The notes beneath the pieces were generated by a model that saw nothing but the letters and a program-made list of their open reading frames with translations, ran no database searches and was not told the DNA's origin. Positions 46,701 through 58,000 of a DNA stretch of 64,000 nt are shown piece by piece (the first letter of the stretch is position 1; each line of letters starts with the position of its first letter). A program made the translations under genes and the position numbers. The stretch comes from Amoebophrya sp. A120 (taxonomy: Eukaryota > Sar > Dinophyceae > Syndiniales > Amoebophryaceae), in the NCBI GenBank assembly GCA_905178155.1, contig CAJINV010000004.1:8956411-9020410 (forward strand), written 5' to 3'.

Positions 46701-48498
46701 GTGGGAACAAGTTGCCCAGCGAACCAAAGCCGGCTCTGCCACGGCCCGCTGCTGTGTCCTCGTCCCCTAGTACTACATCGACCGCAGTGGTAGTACAGGG
46801 GGCCGTACCGAAGTCTGCGGCACGGGTAGTAGCGACTGCGAAAGGCGACCTCCCGGCTGCGAATAAACCACAGGACGCCGCATCTTCGGTAGTCATTCCG
46901 GTTGCTACTGGTTGCACGGCACCTAGTTGTACGGGACCACCAGCATCTTTAACCGGTGCCGCGAGTAGACCTCGTCCTGTCGACCACGGCCGCGCCCCTG
47001 TATTGAATGAAAGCGAAGGCGGTGGGCGTGTAACGCGGCAAAAGCAAAAGCTAAAAAGGCCGAGATCGCCCGAAGGGGCCGTGCCGCTTTGCGACGAGCA
47101 GCCGCACCAGGGCCAAGAAGAGACTGCAAGAACTTGTCACGAAACTACGAGGCTGGACGCGCACGCGACTGCGGCAAGAGCTGGTGAGCAGCCCACGAAA
47201 AGGGCAGAACGCACCCTCGCAACATTTATATTTGGCGACAAACGACCTGTAGAGGAAGCACAGCGCGTTGATCAACTAAAAAAGACGAGCCCAACTAGAA
47301 CAGTTCCCAACAAAAAACCGTCATGCGAGAGGATAAACTACGATGAACTCGGTCTCGGGCAGGCATGCAGCAGCACCGAAAGAACGGCGGACACGCTGAA
47401 TGCGCCTGCACCGGCTTGCGAGAAAGTAACGCCACTTGTCCCCACAGCAGCTTGTGCAGCTTCAGTGGGCATCAAAGTCGCAGGCCAGCGCGCTGCTCTT
47501 CAAGAGGAGGTGGAGGTTCCGCAGAAGTCACAACGCGGGAATAACAATAAAGCGAAGGCGATGAAAACTGCTGCCGGACCGCCCCTACTTGCAGGTGGAG
47601 GTGCGAAAAGGCCCGCACTAGCAGAAAAGCAGAGTGCTGTCGTTCAGCATCCTGCGCCGAAGCGGAGAAAGGCAGGTAACAAAGGCTCCGCGGTGGCCGT
47701 CCAGCAGAACAAGAAAGCAGCCGAGGGCGGGGAGGTGCCTACTACTGCAGCATCAGCCTCGGCCGTTAGTCTACAAATGCCAACTGATTCCGGGATCGCA
47801 CGGAATAAGGCGAATTTGTCCTCGGCGACATCATCGTCCACCTCCGCTCAAGTTCTCGGTAAGGATGAGATTATTTCTTTGTACATGCAAAAGTAAGAGA
47901 AGTCATTACTATTGGTTTGCAATTGGTGTCAACATCATGCTGCAATGCCGCAAGAGTGTGGTCTTCAGGTTCAAAATGAGTTGCAGAACCAAGCCAAAAA
48001 ACCAACATAAAAATTTTACATGAGGACGATTTCACAACAACTACGACAGGAAAAATACAAGCACCAGGAACATCAACATTAGCAAAACCACCCCCACCCC
48101 CAGCCATTCCCACGGGCCCGGATGTCCAGCAGAAGGTCGACGAGTGGTTGGGCTTTTCGTTGGCGAGAATTCAGACCGTTTGCAGGGGCCTCGGCGTATC
48201 TCTGGTCGAGGGTGAGCTGAGGGTTTCCCTCATCGCCAAAGCGCTGCGCAAGTGGGAAGCGGCGGACCAGAAATGCCGCGCGGGCGTGTTGTACTGCCTG
48301 CACCACCACGCCGCGCAACTCGCAAGCAGAATCAGCGGGCAGTGGGGCGAGGTGAAACTGCGCGAGGACCACGCGGAAAAACTTGTGCAGGCGAAACAAT
48401 TGAAGGCACAGTATGAGAACGCATGGAAAGTGATCAATGATTTCAGAAGCTATAGTTCCTCATCTGCAAAAGCAAAGCCAGGACAAAATCAAAAGTAG
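43724..48498 (+). CDS. Copy 11: NB, RD/RS-rich, RRM-like, low complexity, C
   Basis: Exons: 43724-43789, 44074-44483, 44709-44935, 45322-46113, 46317-47858, 48050-48498; 1,161 residues, all joins in frame. NB has strand AITVKVPRLC and helices to LEWFGDWALDLKQFVGYILE. The second block is an extreme RD/RS/RG domain with DRDKDRDRNRDRDRDKDRDW, like the RD-type tail of U1-70K. The RRM-like exon begins RDRDRGQETERCWKLTLTS (a finger relic at best) and holds ERAVYVRLPKDYF, helix, YFCVCDKYVVVVFNTPADAL. A 300-residue low-complexity region follows. Module C is VQQKVDEWLGFSLARIQTVC and RVSLIAKALRKW. All three ordinary introns (44936, 46114, 47859) are phase 1. Confidence 0.8.
43790..44068. mobile_element. 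Introner IE-D, diverged left end
   Basis: Starts TATTCTATTTAAAACGTACC, ends ACGTTTTTACTCAGGATA. Near-TSD AGGAG and AGGAA. Removal joins DYEDKE to AITVKVPRL in frame. Confidence 0.91.
44484..44703. mobile_element. Introner IE-B
   Basis: Starts TATGGATTGCAAAAATGTCT, ends TTTTTGCATTTGATA. Near-TSD CGCGG and CGCGA. Removal joins DYNQAR to ELKLMFEEA in frame. Confidence 0.93.
45275..45296 (+). repeat. ATG/GAT trinucleotide microsatellite
   Basis: About seven GAT units in the phase-1 intron before the RD exon of copy 11. Confidence 0.9.
45600..46000 (+). other. RD/RS/RG low-complexity domain of copy 11
   Basis: Codes alternating Arg-Asp, Arg-Ser and Arg-Gly for more than 130 residues (for example DRDKDRDRNRDRDRDKDRD). 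Alternating charge domains of this type in U1-70K and related proteins drive condensation into nuclear speckles; here that is inferred from composition only. Confidence 0.75.
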
Positions 48499-49253
48499 AA
48501 GCAAAGGACGGGTCCTCTTGAGCGTTTATATCCAGGGCTGCGTAGAGTGCTAGTGCCCTATCGAGTATTGATGCGTATTTTTGCTATTCTCTTCTCCAGA
48601 ATTTCCATTTCAATTTTTCTTCTCATTCCTGATTACGATTCGCTGGGGCTGTTTGATTTATTGTCTGCAATAAAAGCTGTACTTAGCTGTGTACAGTATC
48701 AGCAAGTTCCCGACCATATCAGAACAATGAGGCACTTGCGTACGCGAAACAATCCATGTGGGTCCGTTGTGGCGATAAAATCTTGGTGGTTCTTCATCAT
48801 TGCAGCGCCAGTTGGTTGGGCATGAAGCAGGACCTTCGTTTATATAATCATTGGCTGGCAGATCTGGATCCGTGGTGACCGTGTGTGATCGTTCCGCTTT
48901 TCTAGTGTCGTGCGGCGAACCTTAAGAAGTAGTCTGGCAGAGGCATACACGTATTTACGAATTCTATAAGCATATTGATCATGTGGCCGCAGGTTCTCGA
49001 TCATCTCGAGGCAGATGACTGGTAGACTAGACGACATGACATTGGTTCGCCTCAAGTAAGAAGTTATTAGCAACAGCGACGCATCAGAACAAACAAAGAT
49101 CAAGATGTAAGACTCAAAATGTTGGTTTCGCTTGCACTTCCTTCTCCCAACTGAAATTGTTTCTTGCTCGACCGATATTACATCACTTACAACCTAAGTT
49201 ATACATAAGTCTCTTGAATTTTCGTCCGGTGAGGTTGAATCCACAAATAAACA
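48499..49253. other. Intergenic, copy 11 to copy 12
   Basis: No supported gene and no introner. Confidence 0.45.
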
Positions 49254-51494
49254 ATGAGTAGCTCATCTTCCGCGGCGGCTGAAGACAGGCGGCCGCAGCG
49301 TTGTGAAGTGCAGCTTTTCATCCACGTTGAACCACGACCTCCTGGAGCGAAAATCCACGACCTGCGGGAGCTGTACGACCCCCCGAAGCATACGCGCAGC
49401 TGGGAAGTGTGGCATGCCGCACACGAGCTGGTGGTCGACGAGGTAGAGCAGGTGCTTGGCGAACAACTGGCGGAAAATGCTGAATCCGGGCCCCATTCGG
49501 CGCCGGAATTTCTCCGCGTCTTCCTGCACGGCAGCGACCCGGCCGACTACCTGCGACAGACGATCCGGCGGCACGGGATTGCCGTGATTGACAAAAGCAC
49601 CGGCGCTCGGCTCACCGTCCACGCGCTGCCGCAGGGCCGGGGGGTGATGTCAATGTTGGATTCCCTTAACGACGCCAGCAACGGTGCGGAAGACGCACTT
49701 GACGCACTGGAGGAGGAAATCGATGCGGTCGCCGAGGGTGTTCTTGGCCAGCATGTAGAAGAGGAAATCCGGGCGCGAGTCGAAAGTCCACTAGAATCCG
49801 CCCGGAAGGCGGTCGCAGCCTTCGGCCAGGAGGTCCGGAAAGCGCAGGTCCGCCTTGCCGGGAGGGACGATGAGCTCAGAAATGAAATGCTCTGGGTGCG
49901 GAAGTTGAGGGACAAATTGGAGGAAGTGGCTGGCGACCACAACGAATGCGTCAAGCGAATGGACCTGGCTAGAGAAGTATCCGTGGGAATTGGATGTGAA
50001 CTGCCTTCGTCTTAGTTATGAGTAGTGTATTCAGGAGACGCGGCTTGCATTTGCAATGCCAATGCAAAATAAATATGCGGGGTGAGTGTCATTGTCATAA
50101 AAATGGTCCTCAAGCCAGAATCTACTTCACCCTATCCATGCATTAGGATGCAGAATACATTGCCAGCCCAAGAACTCCAAGTACAAGTTCGAGTTCCTAT
50201 TGAAGGCGAAGATGTAGATTTTGCACAGCATAGATTGCGCTTGACGACATGAAGCGAGAAGCCGCACAAATTGCAGCCGCAAAGTCCTCGTCAAAACGAC
50301 CAGCAGACGCATCAGCGGGGGGTGCGAGCGGAAAGACCACGAAGAAGGCGAAACAGTTGAACAACGATAAATCCTCCGCGAGCTGCTGCCAGTCTGTGGC
50401 AACAGGAAATAAAGCTGCGCAGAGCTCGTCTTCTAGTAGCAGCGCACCAAGCTCCGGCGGGGCGATCGGAGTAGCGGTAGCTGCGCAAGCAAAAAAAGAG
50501 CTGGGAATAGGTAATTAAAGTATTCTAGTCCTACGCCTTGTAGCTTCTGATCCTACAAGAATGGCGCATCACGCGCATGACGTTTGAAAATGAAAACCGA
50601 AACTACTGGACAAACGCCACCTAGGTCACAAAGCGAAGCTGGAACGGGTCTTGTCGATGACGCTCAAGGAGGCGAAAGAGGCCATTAAGGCGAATAGCCT
50701 CGCCGCGCCGGAAGGGGAAACGCGGGGGCGCGCGGCCGAGGCGGTAGCGCGCGTGTTGGCGTTCGAGTTCCCCGGGGAGGACGCGTTGCAACAGGTGCGA
50801 GACTACTATGGGACTCTCAGTTGTTACATTCTCAACTGTTACATGAATTTGTAATGCAAGCATAGCGAAAGTCAAAGGGGGAGGATTGCATCTCTAGCAT
50901 TGCAAATTCCGCACAGATTTCAATGCTGTTGAGCCCTTCGGGAATTTGTCATGCGAAGTCGCTGCGCCGTGTGGATGTTGGTGTTGGTTTTGCATGACAA
51001 ATTCATGATATAGCAGTTGAAAATGTAACGTTTGAGAACTCCATAACTACCTCGCGGAGAAGCTCCGGGGATTGTGGGCGCAGATTGCCGCCTATCAAAT
51101 GTAAAAATGTCTGGGTCTGGAAGAAAAAGAATGCAAGATTTGTGATGCAGGTTTTCCATGATCCATGAGGTCTGGAATGCGAGACCCAGCATGACAGATT
51201 TTTTGAGGTCTCTATCATGCGTTTCTTGCATGAGAAACTCCCGCTCAACTTGGTCGAAAGCGGACAGCTTTTGGTACTCACGCAACACAGATTTTTGCAT
51301 CATTCAGATTTAGCATGACAAGTTCTAACCTTCCAGACCCAGACATTTTTGCGCTTGATACCGCCGCGTGCGTGGACCTGAGCGCAGAAAAAGACGCCGG
51401 CCGGCAGGCCCTCGAGAACGAGGCGAGGAGGGTGGAAGTAATCCACGTCCGGCTGTGTCAGATGAACGAGGGTCGTCGGAGCCACCAAAACTAG
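49254..51494 (+). CDS. Copy 12: NA-type member
   Basis: Exons: 49254-about 49976, about 50234-50510, 50625-50806, 51051-51092, 51366-51494; 450 residues if the tentative phase-0 intron 49977-50233 is right. The N module is RRM-like: strand EVQLFIHVEP, a long helix, EFLRVFLHGSDPADYLRQTI, strand RLTVHALP, then a heptad-like coiled coil (DALDALEEEIDAVAEGVLGQ). A Lys/Ala/Ser-rich linker with KTTKKAKQ follows. Module C (KLERVLSMTLKEAKEAIKAN, AAEAVARVLAFEF) carries two introners and ends EVIHVRLCQMNEGRRSHQN. The intron 50511-50624 is phase 1. Without splicing, the first exon would stop at 50013-50015. Confidence 0.75.
50807..51045. mobile_element. Introner IE-C1 variant
   Basis: Starts TATGGGACTCTCAGTTGTTA, ends TTTGAGAACTCCATA. 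Exact TSD ACTAC. Removal joins QQVRDY to LAEKLRGLW in frame. Confidence 0.94.
51093..51360. mobile_element. Introner IE-B
   Basis: Starts TATCAAATGTAAAAATGTCT, ends TTTTTGCGCTTGATA. Exact TSD CCGCC. Removal joins WAQIAA to ACVDLSAEK in frame. It is 47 bases from the previous introner. Confidence 0.94.
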
Positions 51495-52003
51495 GCAGGT
51501 GGTGAAGCATTTTTAACGTCGCTGCGCATGGAGGTGTAACATTGAATGGTCCGGCGTTTGTTCTGCGCATTTCTTTCTTGCACCAGCACCAGCTCGTCTG
51601 ATCGCCGCAGCAGGATCTGTGAAAGGGCTGGAGACCTAGAACGGCAAGAGTCAGAGTGAAAAAGCGCACGAGCTGCCAAACAAAGGGTCGTAATCCCATT
51701 CAGATTTTTGTGTTGGTCGTGAAGGTGGACTCCGGTTTGATAAAACAAAGAAGACTTAAGCTACATCTTCATAAACACACGTTGCAGATTCAGCAGCACT
51801 GGTGCAGCTACTGCTTCTGACCATGACGGGTCGAACACTTCCCAGGTTCGATTTTGCTTCCTATACGTGATAAAATACGATGCTGCCACAAAAACAAAGT
51901 GTATTCGCCTTCGCCTTCGTTGTTATGCATCTTTTCGGAAGTAGGACTGAAACAGTTTACTCGAGGTCGGCTAGAAGTGAGCTCTATGTGAGAGAAAAAC
52001 AAC
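51495..52003. other. Intergenic, copy 12 to glycosyltransferase gene
   Basis: 51600-51870 is related to 42955-43230, the DNA after copy 10. The array of the modular family ends here. Confidence 0.55.
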
Positions 52004-55000
52004 ATGAGCAAGTCGAGCATGAGAAACCCTTTGCAAGGGACAATGCGCAGAGCGAGTCTCTTCGGTAGCGTCTACAAGTAGACAGACTGACAAAGAGAAA
52101 ATAAACTCAATCTTAAAAATACAAGCAAAGCACCAGGAAGATGGTGTGCGTGTCCTTTTGGTCCTAGTAGGTCTGGGCGTCGCAACAATGGTACTATCGT
52201 CGCGTGCGCAGCTCTCTGCGCTTGCTGTTGTACTACCTGTCGCTGCGGCGGCGCAGATATTCGGAAGAGTCGCACCAACGAACGCTGTGGCGAAGGTCGT
52301 GACAACCACCCTACGTGCAGCCGGTTATTTATCCGGTAGTGCAGCAGCACACAGAACAAGTACTAGCAGCAGAGCACAGGCTGCTGGTGCTGCTCTAGAT
52401 GAACACCAGCTGTCGGGTACAATTCTTGCGCAAGAACTTCGACAACACGATGCTGATCCGGAAGAGAAACTTCTTCCCACGACGAGTTTGGAATTTGTGG
52501 TCCAGGATTTTTGTAGCGACGAGCAAGAAAATGAAAATGAAAACAAGAACGAGCTTTCTTTCCATCAGAACCAAAACGCCGATGTCGTGGGACGAGCGTC
52601 TGTTTCGCCACTACACCCGCCCTCGTTCGAAGGCCAGGAGGATGAACATGTCGCGGCCAACTATCATCTTTTCTCCGGAGCAGATGAACCTGCGCACAAG
52701 ATGATGAACCTTGTCCCCTGGCCGGCGAATTTCGAGGCAAACAGCGCCCAGCTCCCCGTGCAGTGCGAGCAGCCGGACTGGTTGTTACGGAAGGACCAAC
52801 TGGTGCTGCCCGTGAACGAGGAGAGGAGCTTCTTGTCGAGCGTGAATGAAGCAACAAGCACACCAACATCAAAAGCCAGCGCAACAACTAAAGTTTCGGC
52901 CACTCTGGTGATGACGCTGTTTCTCGGGCCGGACGGGCCGAACGACTGGAAAAGAACTCCGCCAAGTGGGCAAACTACGCATGTAGCGGCAAATAAAAAT
53001 CTTTACGCCGCTGCGGACTGGCTGCGGGCGCTCTTTGCCGCGAACGTGCAGGTCCTTCGTCGGTTCTATCCTGTGCAAAAGTATCGCACTCGTATCAATG
53101 CATTATACAAATTTCCTCAGCATGAGAAATTTGTAATGCGGATTTGCCTTGAGAAGAAGATTTGTAATGCAAGACATTGACATGCATTTATACGAATACG
53201 ATACTGTTGCACAGGATAGGTTCGGCCACGGGCTGATCTTGCGCACGGACTTCACTCCGGGGGACTTCGACGGGAAAACGCATTTAAAGTCCTGGGAGGT
53301 CGACAGCGAGGACTGCAAGAAGAAAAATTTATCCCCAGCGGACTGTGCCAAGCAGTACCAGCGACTCAATTCCTTCTTCGAGAGGCCGCTCATGGTAGCA
53401 GACTACCTAAACTTACGAAAAGCTGGAAGTGGATCTGCTGGAGATTCGGATTCCAGTTCCACCGCCCCTGAAGATCAACAGTTCCGCTTCACCCACGTGT
53501 TCACGCTGGATGCGGACGCCGCGTTCGTCAGCATGAGTATCGACTCGGTCCGGTTGGCGGCGTGGAATTTGGCGCGGGCGGGAAAAGACGTGTTTGCCGC
53601 CAATGAAGACTGGCAGGAAGAGAAGAACAAAGCGGGGTGGGACCAGGACCAGCTCTGCCGCGGGGTGAACAACGGGTTGTTGTTCGCGGCGAACACGGCC
53701 TTTTCCCGAACGTTCTTCCGAGATCTATGGGATCATGATTCTCAAATGTTACATTCTCAACTGTTACGTGAATTTGTAATGCAAGAATGGCAAAAGTCAA
53801 AGAATGAAGGGAGGTTGCTCCTGTAGCATGACAAATACCGCACAGATTTAGGGGCTGTTTAGCCTTCGTAAAATTTGTCATGCGACGTAGCGTCCCTGTG
53901 TGGATGCTGGTGCTCATTTTGCATAACAAAAAATCATGTAACAGTTGAGAGTGTAACGTTTGAGAGTCCCATAATACATCTTCGCGGCGCACCAGCGCGG
54001 CCCGCGCGCGCAGGCCTGGGAGATCGAGCCAACGATCAGCCTCGTCTGCGCCTCGAACGACCAAGAGTGCGTGCAGAACGCGATTCCCCGGCTGCGACAG
54101 CACTTTCTCACGACGCGTGGCCAGTTTTGGAACCGGGGCCGGTTCGCGAACGACGAAAGCGCGCCGCTTGTGAACGCGACAGCGACCGCTGGTGGAGCAG
54201 GGGAAACAACGCACATCGTGCACTACATGAACGCCGACGGGAACATGAAGATTGCGGAAGAGGATTTCTGCGACCCCGGGTTTTTAGTAAAGCCGATCCA
54301 GGAGGAAACGAAAGTCGCTTTGGGAGTGTGCAGCAGCAGGAAGACCACGAGTCAAGGAGGAGAGGAAAGTGCAGAGGAAGTTGTACAACAACTAGATTGG
54401 CAGCCGCCAGCACAGTCGTGCGTCGGCCAAGGAACTAGTAAGCCACTTGGTTCCGGCAGTTCTGTGGGGGAGAGCATGAGTGGTCCTCACAGTCACGAAA
54501 CGTCGAAGCAGCAACGTCGCCTCCGCGTCGAGGAAATCCGAGTGGACGAGGAAGCTGACACAATTCGATATGACTTGCTCAAACGTTACAATCTCAAACG
54601 TTACATAAAGAATCTGGAATTTGTTGCATGATGACCATGACAGACTCGCACAGCGTTCCAACTTTTGCAATACAAATTTCGCGAGATTGTCTTGGGGTTT
54701 AGGGGTCCGGAACTTGTCATGTGCAATCCTATGAGACTTGGCTAGATCATGCAATCTTGCATCACAGATTTCCATATTCTATTCGTAACGTTTGAGATTG
54801 TAACACCTGAGCGGGTTATATTCGAGCGGGTGGTCCTCCGGATTTTTACCTCCAAACAAGCCCTGCTGAAGAGGAGACGACAGCTGTGGAGCTTGTTGAC
54901 ACGAGTGAAAGAAGTTTTTCCCCGACGACGGAACAAGGGGAAGCGGTGCCTGCTGCAAGCGGTACAACTGGTAGTGCAGCTGTCATCGCTGCAGCTGTTG

Positions 55001-58000
55001 GGCATGATGAAGATGAAATGCGTGCTGGGACATTGTCCGTGTTCGTCACGTCCTCTTCGTCTTCACACGACGAGCGCCAGCCTTTGTCCACCACCCTGGA
55101 CGATGACTTCCTCACCGCAACCCCCCCTTTTTGCAACGGTTGCTGCATCGGTCCGGCCTCGGAAGCCCCGTATCAAAAGTAAAAATGTCTGGGTCTGGAA
55201 ACTTGTGATGCTGGGTGGCGTCTCATGATGAGGCTACAAATGCTGGCTCAGCATGACAGGTTTCTGCGCTCCTAGGTGTTGCCTACTCTGCATGACAAAC
55301 GGCGCTTCTGCATCACAGAAAAGCGGAGCTCTTGGGTAACGTGCATGACAGATTTAAGAGTCATGCCAGACAAGCATGACAAACATGAATTCTTCCAGAC
55401 CCAGACATTTTTGCACTTGATACCCCGGCGAACGTAACCAACATCGGAGATCTCTCCTACCACGCGCGTTGCCTCGATGTGCACAAGTGCGCGGCGGCGG
55501 AGGTTCCTGGCGGAGCTGGTGCTCTTGGTGGTACGACGAATCCAGATGAGCAGCATGATCAGCGCAGGAGGACCAAGTACGCCTTCGTCCTTACCCACAA
55601 GGGGGTTCTGCCCCAGCCGGAGAGGAATACCACGGAATATCAAATGCAAAAGCATCGTACTCGTAAGTATAAATGCATTACAAATTTCCTCAGCATGAGA
55701 AACAAAATCTGTCATGCGGATTTACCTTAATAAACGAATTTGTAATGCGTGACTGCAATTACTACGAGTGCGATACTTTTGCACAGGACACGGAATGGAT
55801 TGACCTCATGTTCCCAAACCTTCGCAGCATGGAGCTGGCCCGGCAGGGAATACTGAGACAAGGAAAATCAGCGACGAAAGATATCGAAATCGACATTCTC
55901 CTCCTCGTTGCGCTGAACCGCGGCATGACGATCGGGGTTGACGCAAAGTGGTGGGAGAAAACTGTATCTTACCTGCAAACCGAACTGCGCCGCATCGCAC
56001 CAACTACGGTCGTGAAGCGCGTGCCGTGGACGGTGTATGCGTTGCAAATATGTCTGGGCGTGGAAGGATGCAACTTGTGATGCGCATTTCACAACACATA
56101 AAAATCTGTCATGCATAAGAAGCAAAAGCTGCCCACTTTTTGTCACCAAAATTGGGCATTTGTCATGCGGATCCGGCATTGCGGAAGCTCCTCGAAACCT
56201 GTGATGCTAGAGCTTCCATGCCAGACCTTCTGTGTCATGCAAAAGCAGCATGACCCTTCCATACCCAGACATATTTTCATTCAATACGGTGCCGGAGGAT
56301 GCGAAGTTTGACCGGAAGGAAAGCTGGTGCGGCGAGGTCGATTTTATCCGGCTCAATATGAACTGCAAAAGTATCGTACTCGTATGAATGCATTACAAAT
56401 TTCCTCCGCATGAGAAATAAAATTTGTAATGCGGATTTACGATAAGAAAAAAATTTGTAATGCAAGACTTGCATTTATACGAGTACGATACTTTTGCAGT
56501 GGATACTCAACGCGTTCAGCGAGACGGACTACGACGCCGTCGTCTACTATGGGAGTGTCAGGATCGAAATTGACAAAGTTGAAAAAATAACTTGTAATGC
56601 ATAAAATGCATGACGCGACTTACGTGTGTTGCAGCAGAGCAGGCAAGTGAGGCCGATCGTAAGCCCGTTTGGGGTTAGAGCTCGGGCCGCTAAAGTAGCA
56701 TGAGAAAATCTCTCTTTTTTGCATAAACAGCATGACAAACTGGATTTAGGCACCACCAAAATTTGTCATGCGCCACTTGAAAACGGGGTTTCAACTGGCA
56801 TCCAATTTATGCATGGCAAATCATTTCAACTTTGTCGATTTCGATCCTGACAGTTCCATATCTACTACGACCGCGATGTGGAGCTGCAGGACACGGGCGG
56901 AGAAAACCTGCTGGCGCTGTTCGAGTGTGTGGCGAAGCAGGACGTGTTTTTGACGGCCACGGGTGGGCTGAACGAGCCAATAAACGTCGGCTTTTTCGCG
57001 ATGAAGCCGAACCGAAAACTGCTAGACGTCGCCCTGGAGTTTTCCAAACTTGCCGACTACAGCGACGACACCGGGTGGGCGGGCAGTGGCTGGAGTCCGG
57101 CGCGCATGTTTTTGGTGAAGGGGAATGAAGAGGAAAGCCGTGGTGGAATCGGTGAAGGCGAGCGCGGAGAAGCTTCTGGAGGTGCTAGTCTTTACCTACC
57201 TGCTTCGTCTTCGACGGGGGCAATAATATCTTCTTCTTCGGGCATAAGAAGTACAGATACTGATTATACAGCAGGAGACGCCGACCGCACTGGTAGTACC
57301 ACATCAACTCAGCAAGAAGACAACCTTCATCTGCTGCGCGAAGGAGCCCCCGGCACCGTGGAAACAAGCGAAAATGACGGGAGCAGTATCATGGGCGGAG
57401 GGAAAGATACAATGAATACCACTTCGCCTTCGCGCGTTAGGAACACGGATTCGAATACTGTGATGTTGTCCGCGGAAGGCGGTAGCAGTAGTACTGATGC
57501 TCATGCTACAGGAACAAGAGCCTCTCGTCCCGGCACCTTCCTGTTCGAGGAGGACGAGCAAGATTTTCTGCGTCAACAGCAGGCGACGACCTCGATGGGC
57601 ACTAGAACCACGACACGGCACGGCTTTGATTCCTTATCAGGCAAAAGCGAAGACCAAGACCACCACCTCGAGCACACGACCAGCAGGTCCTCGTTGTATA
57701 AGCGCGTTCTCCTCGACCCAAGTCTAGTCACCGCGATCCGTCAAGACCGAGACAAATACGAAGCATTTCTGAAAAAGAAGTACTTCGTCGGGGGCGAGTG
57801 CGGACAGGGCTATTTTCTCACGCTCCTCTACCACCTGAGCAATCCCGTCGTGAAAACCGCCTATGAAAAAGCGGGTTTCCCCATCGAAAATATAAAACCC
57901 TTCTCGGTCGATCGCTGCCAGTGGAACTACCAAACCAACAACGGGCACGTCTGCGAGAAAATCCAGTCCAGTTGCGACAAAGTGATCGCGCACCACAAGC

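Noticed and set aside
52146-52187. Start of the glycosyltransferase gene at a GTG at 52146 or the ATG at 52188
   Set aside because: The exon 52004-52064 joined to 52171 gives an ATG start, a basic N-terminus and a hydrophobic anchor in one frame with a proper phase-1 GT-AG intron.
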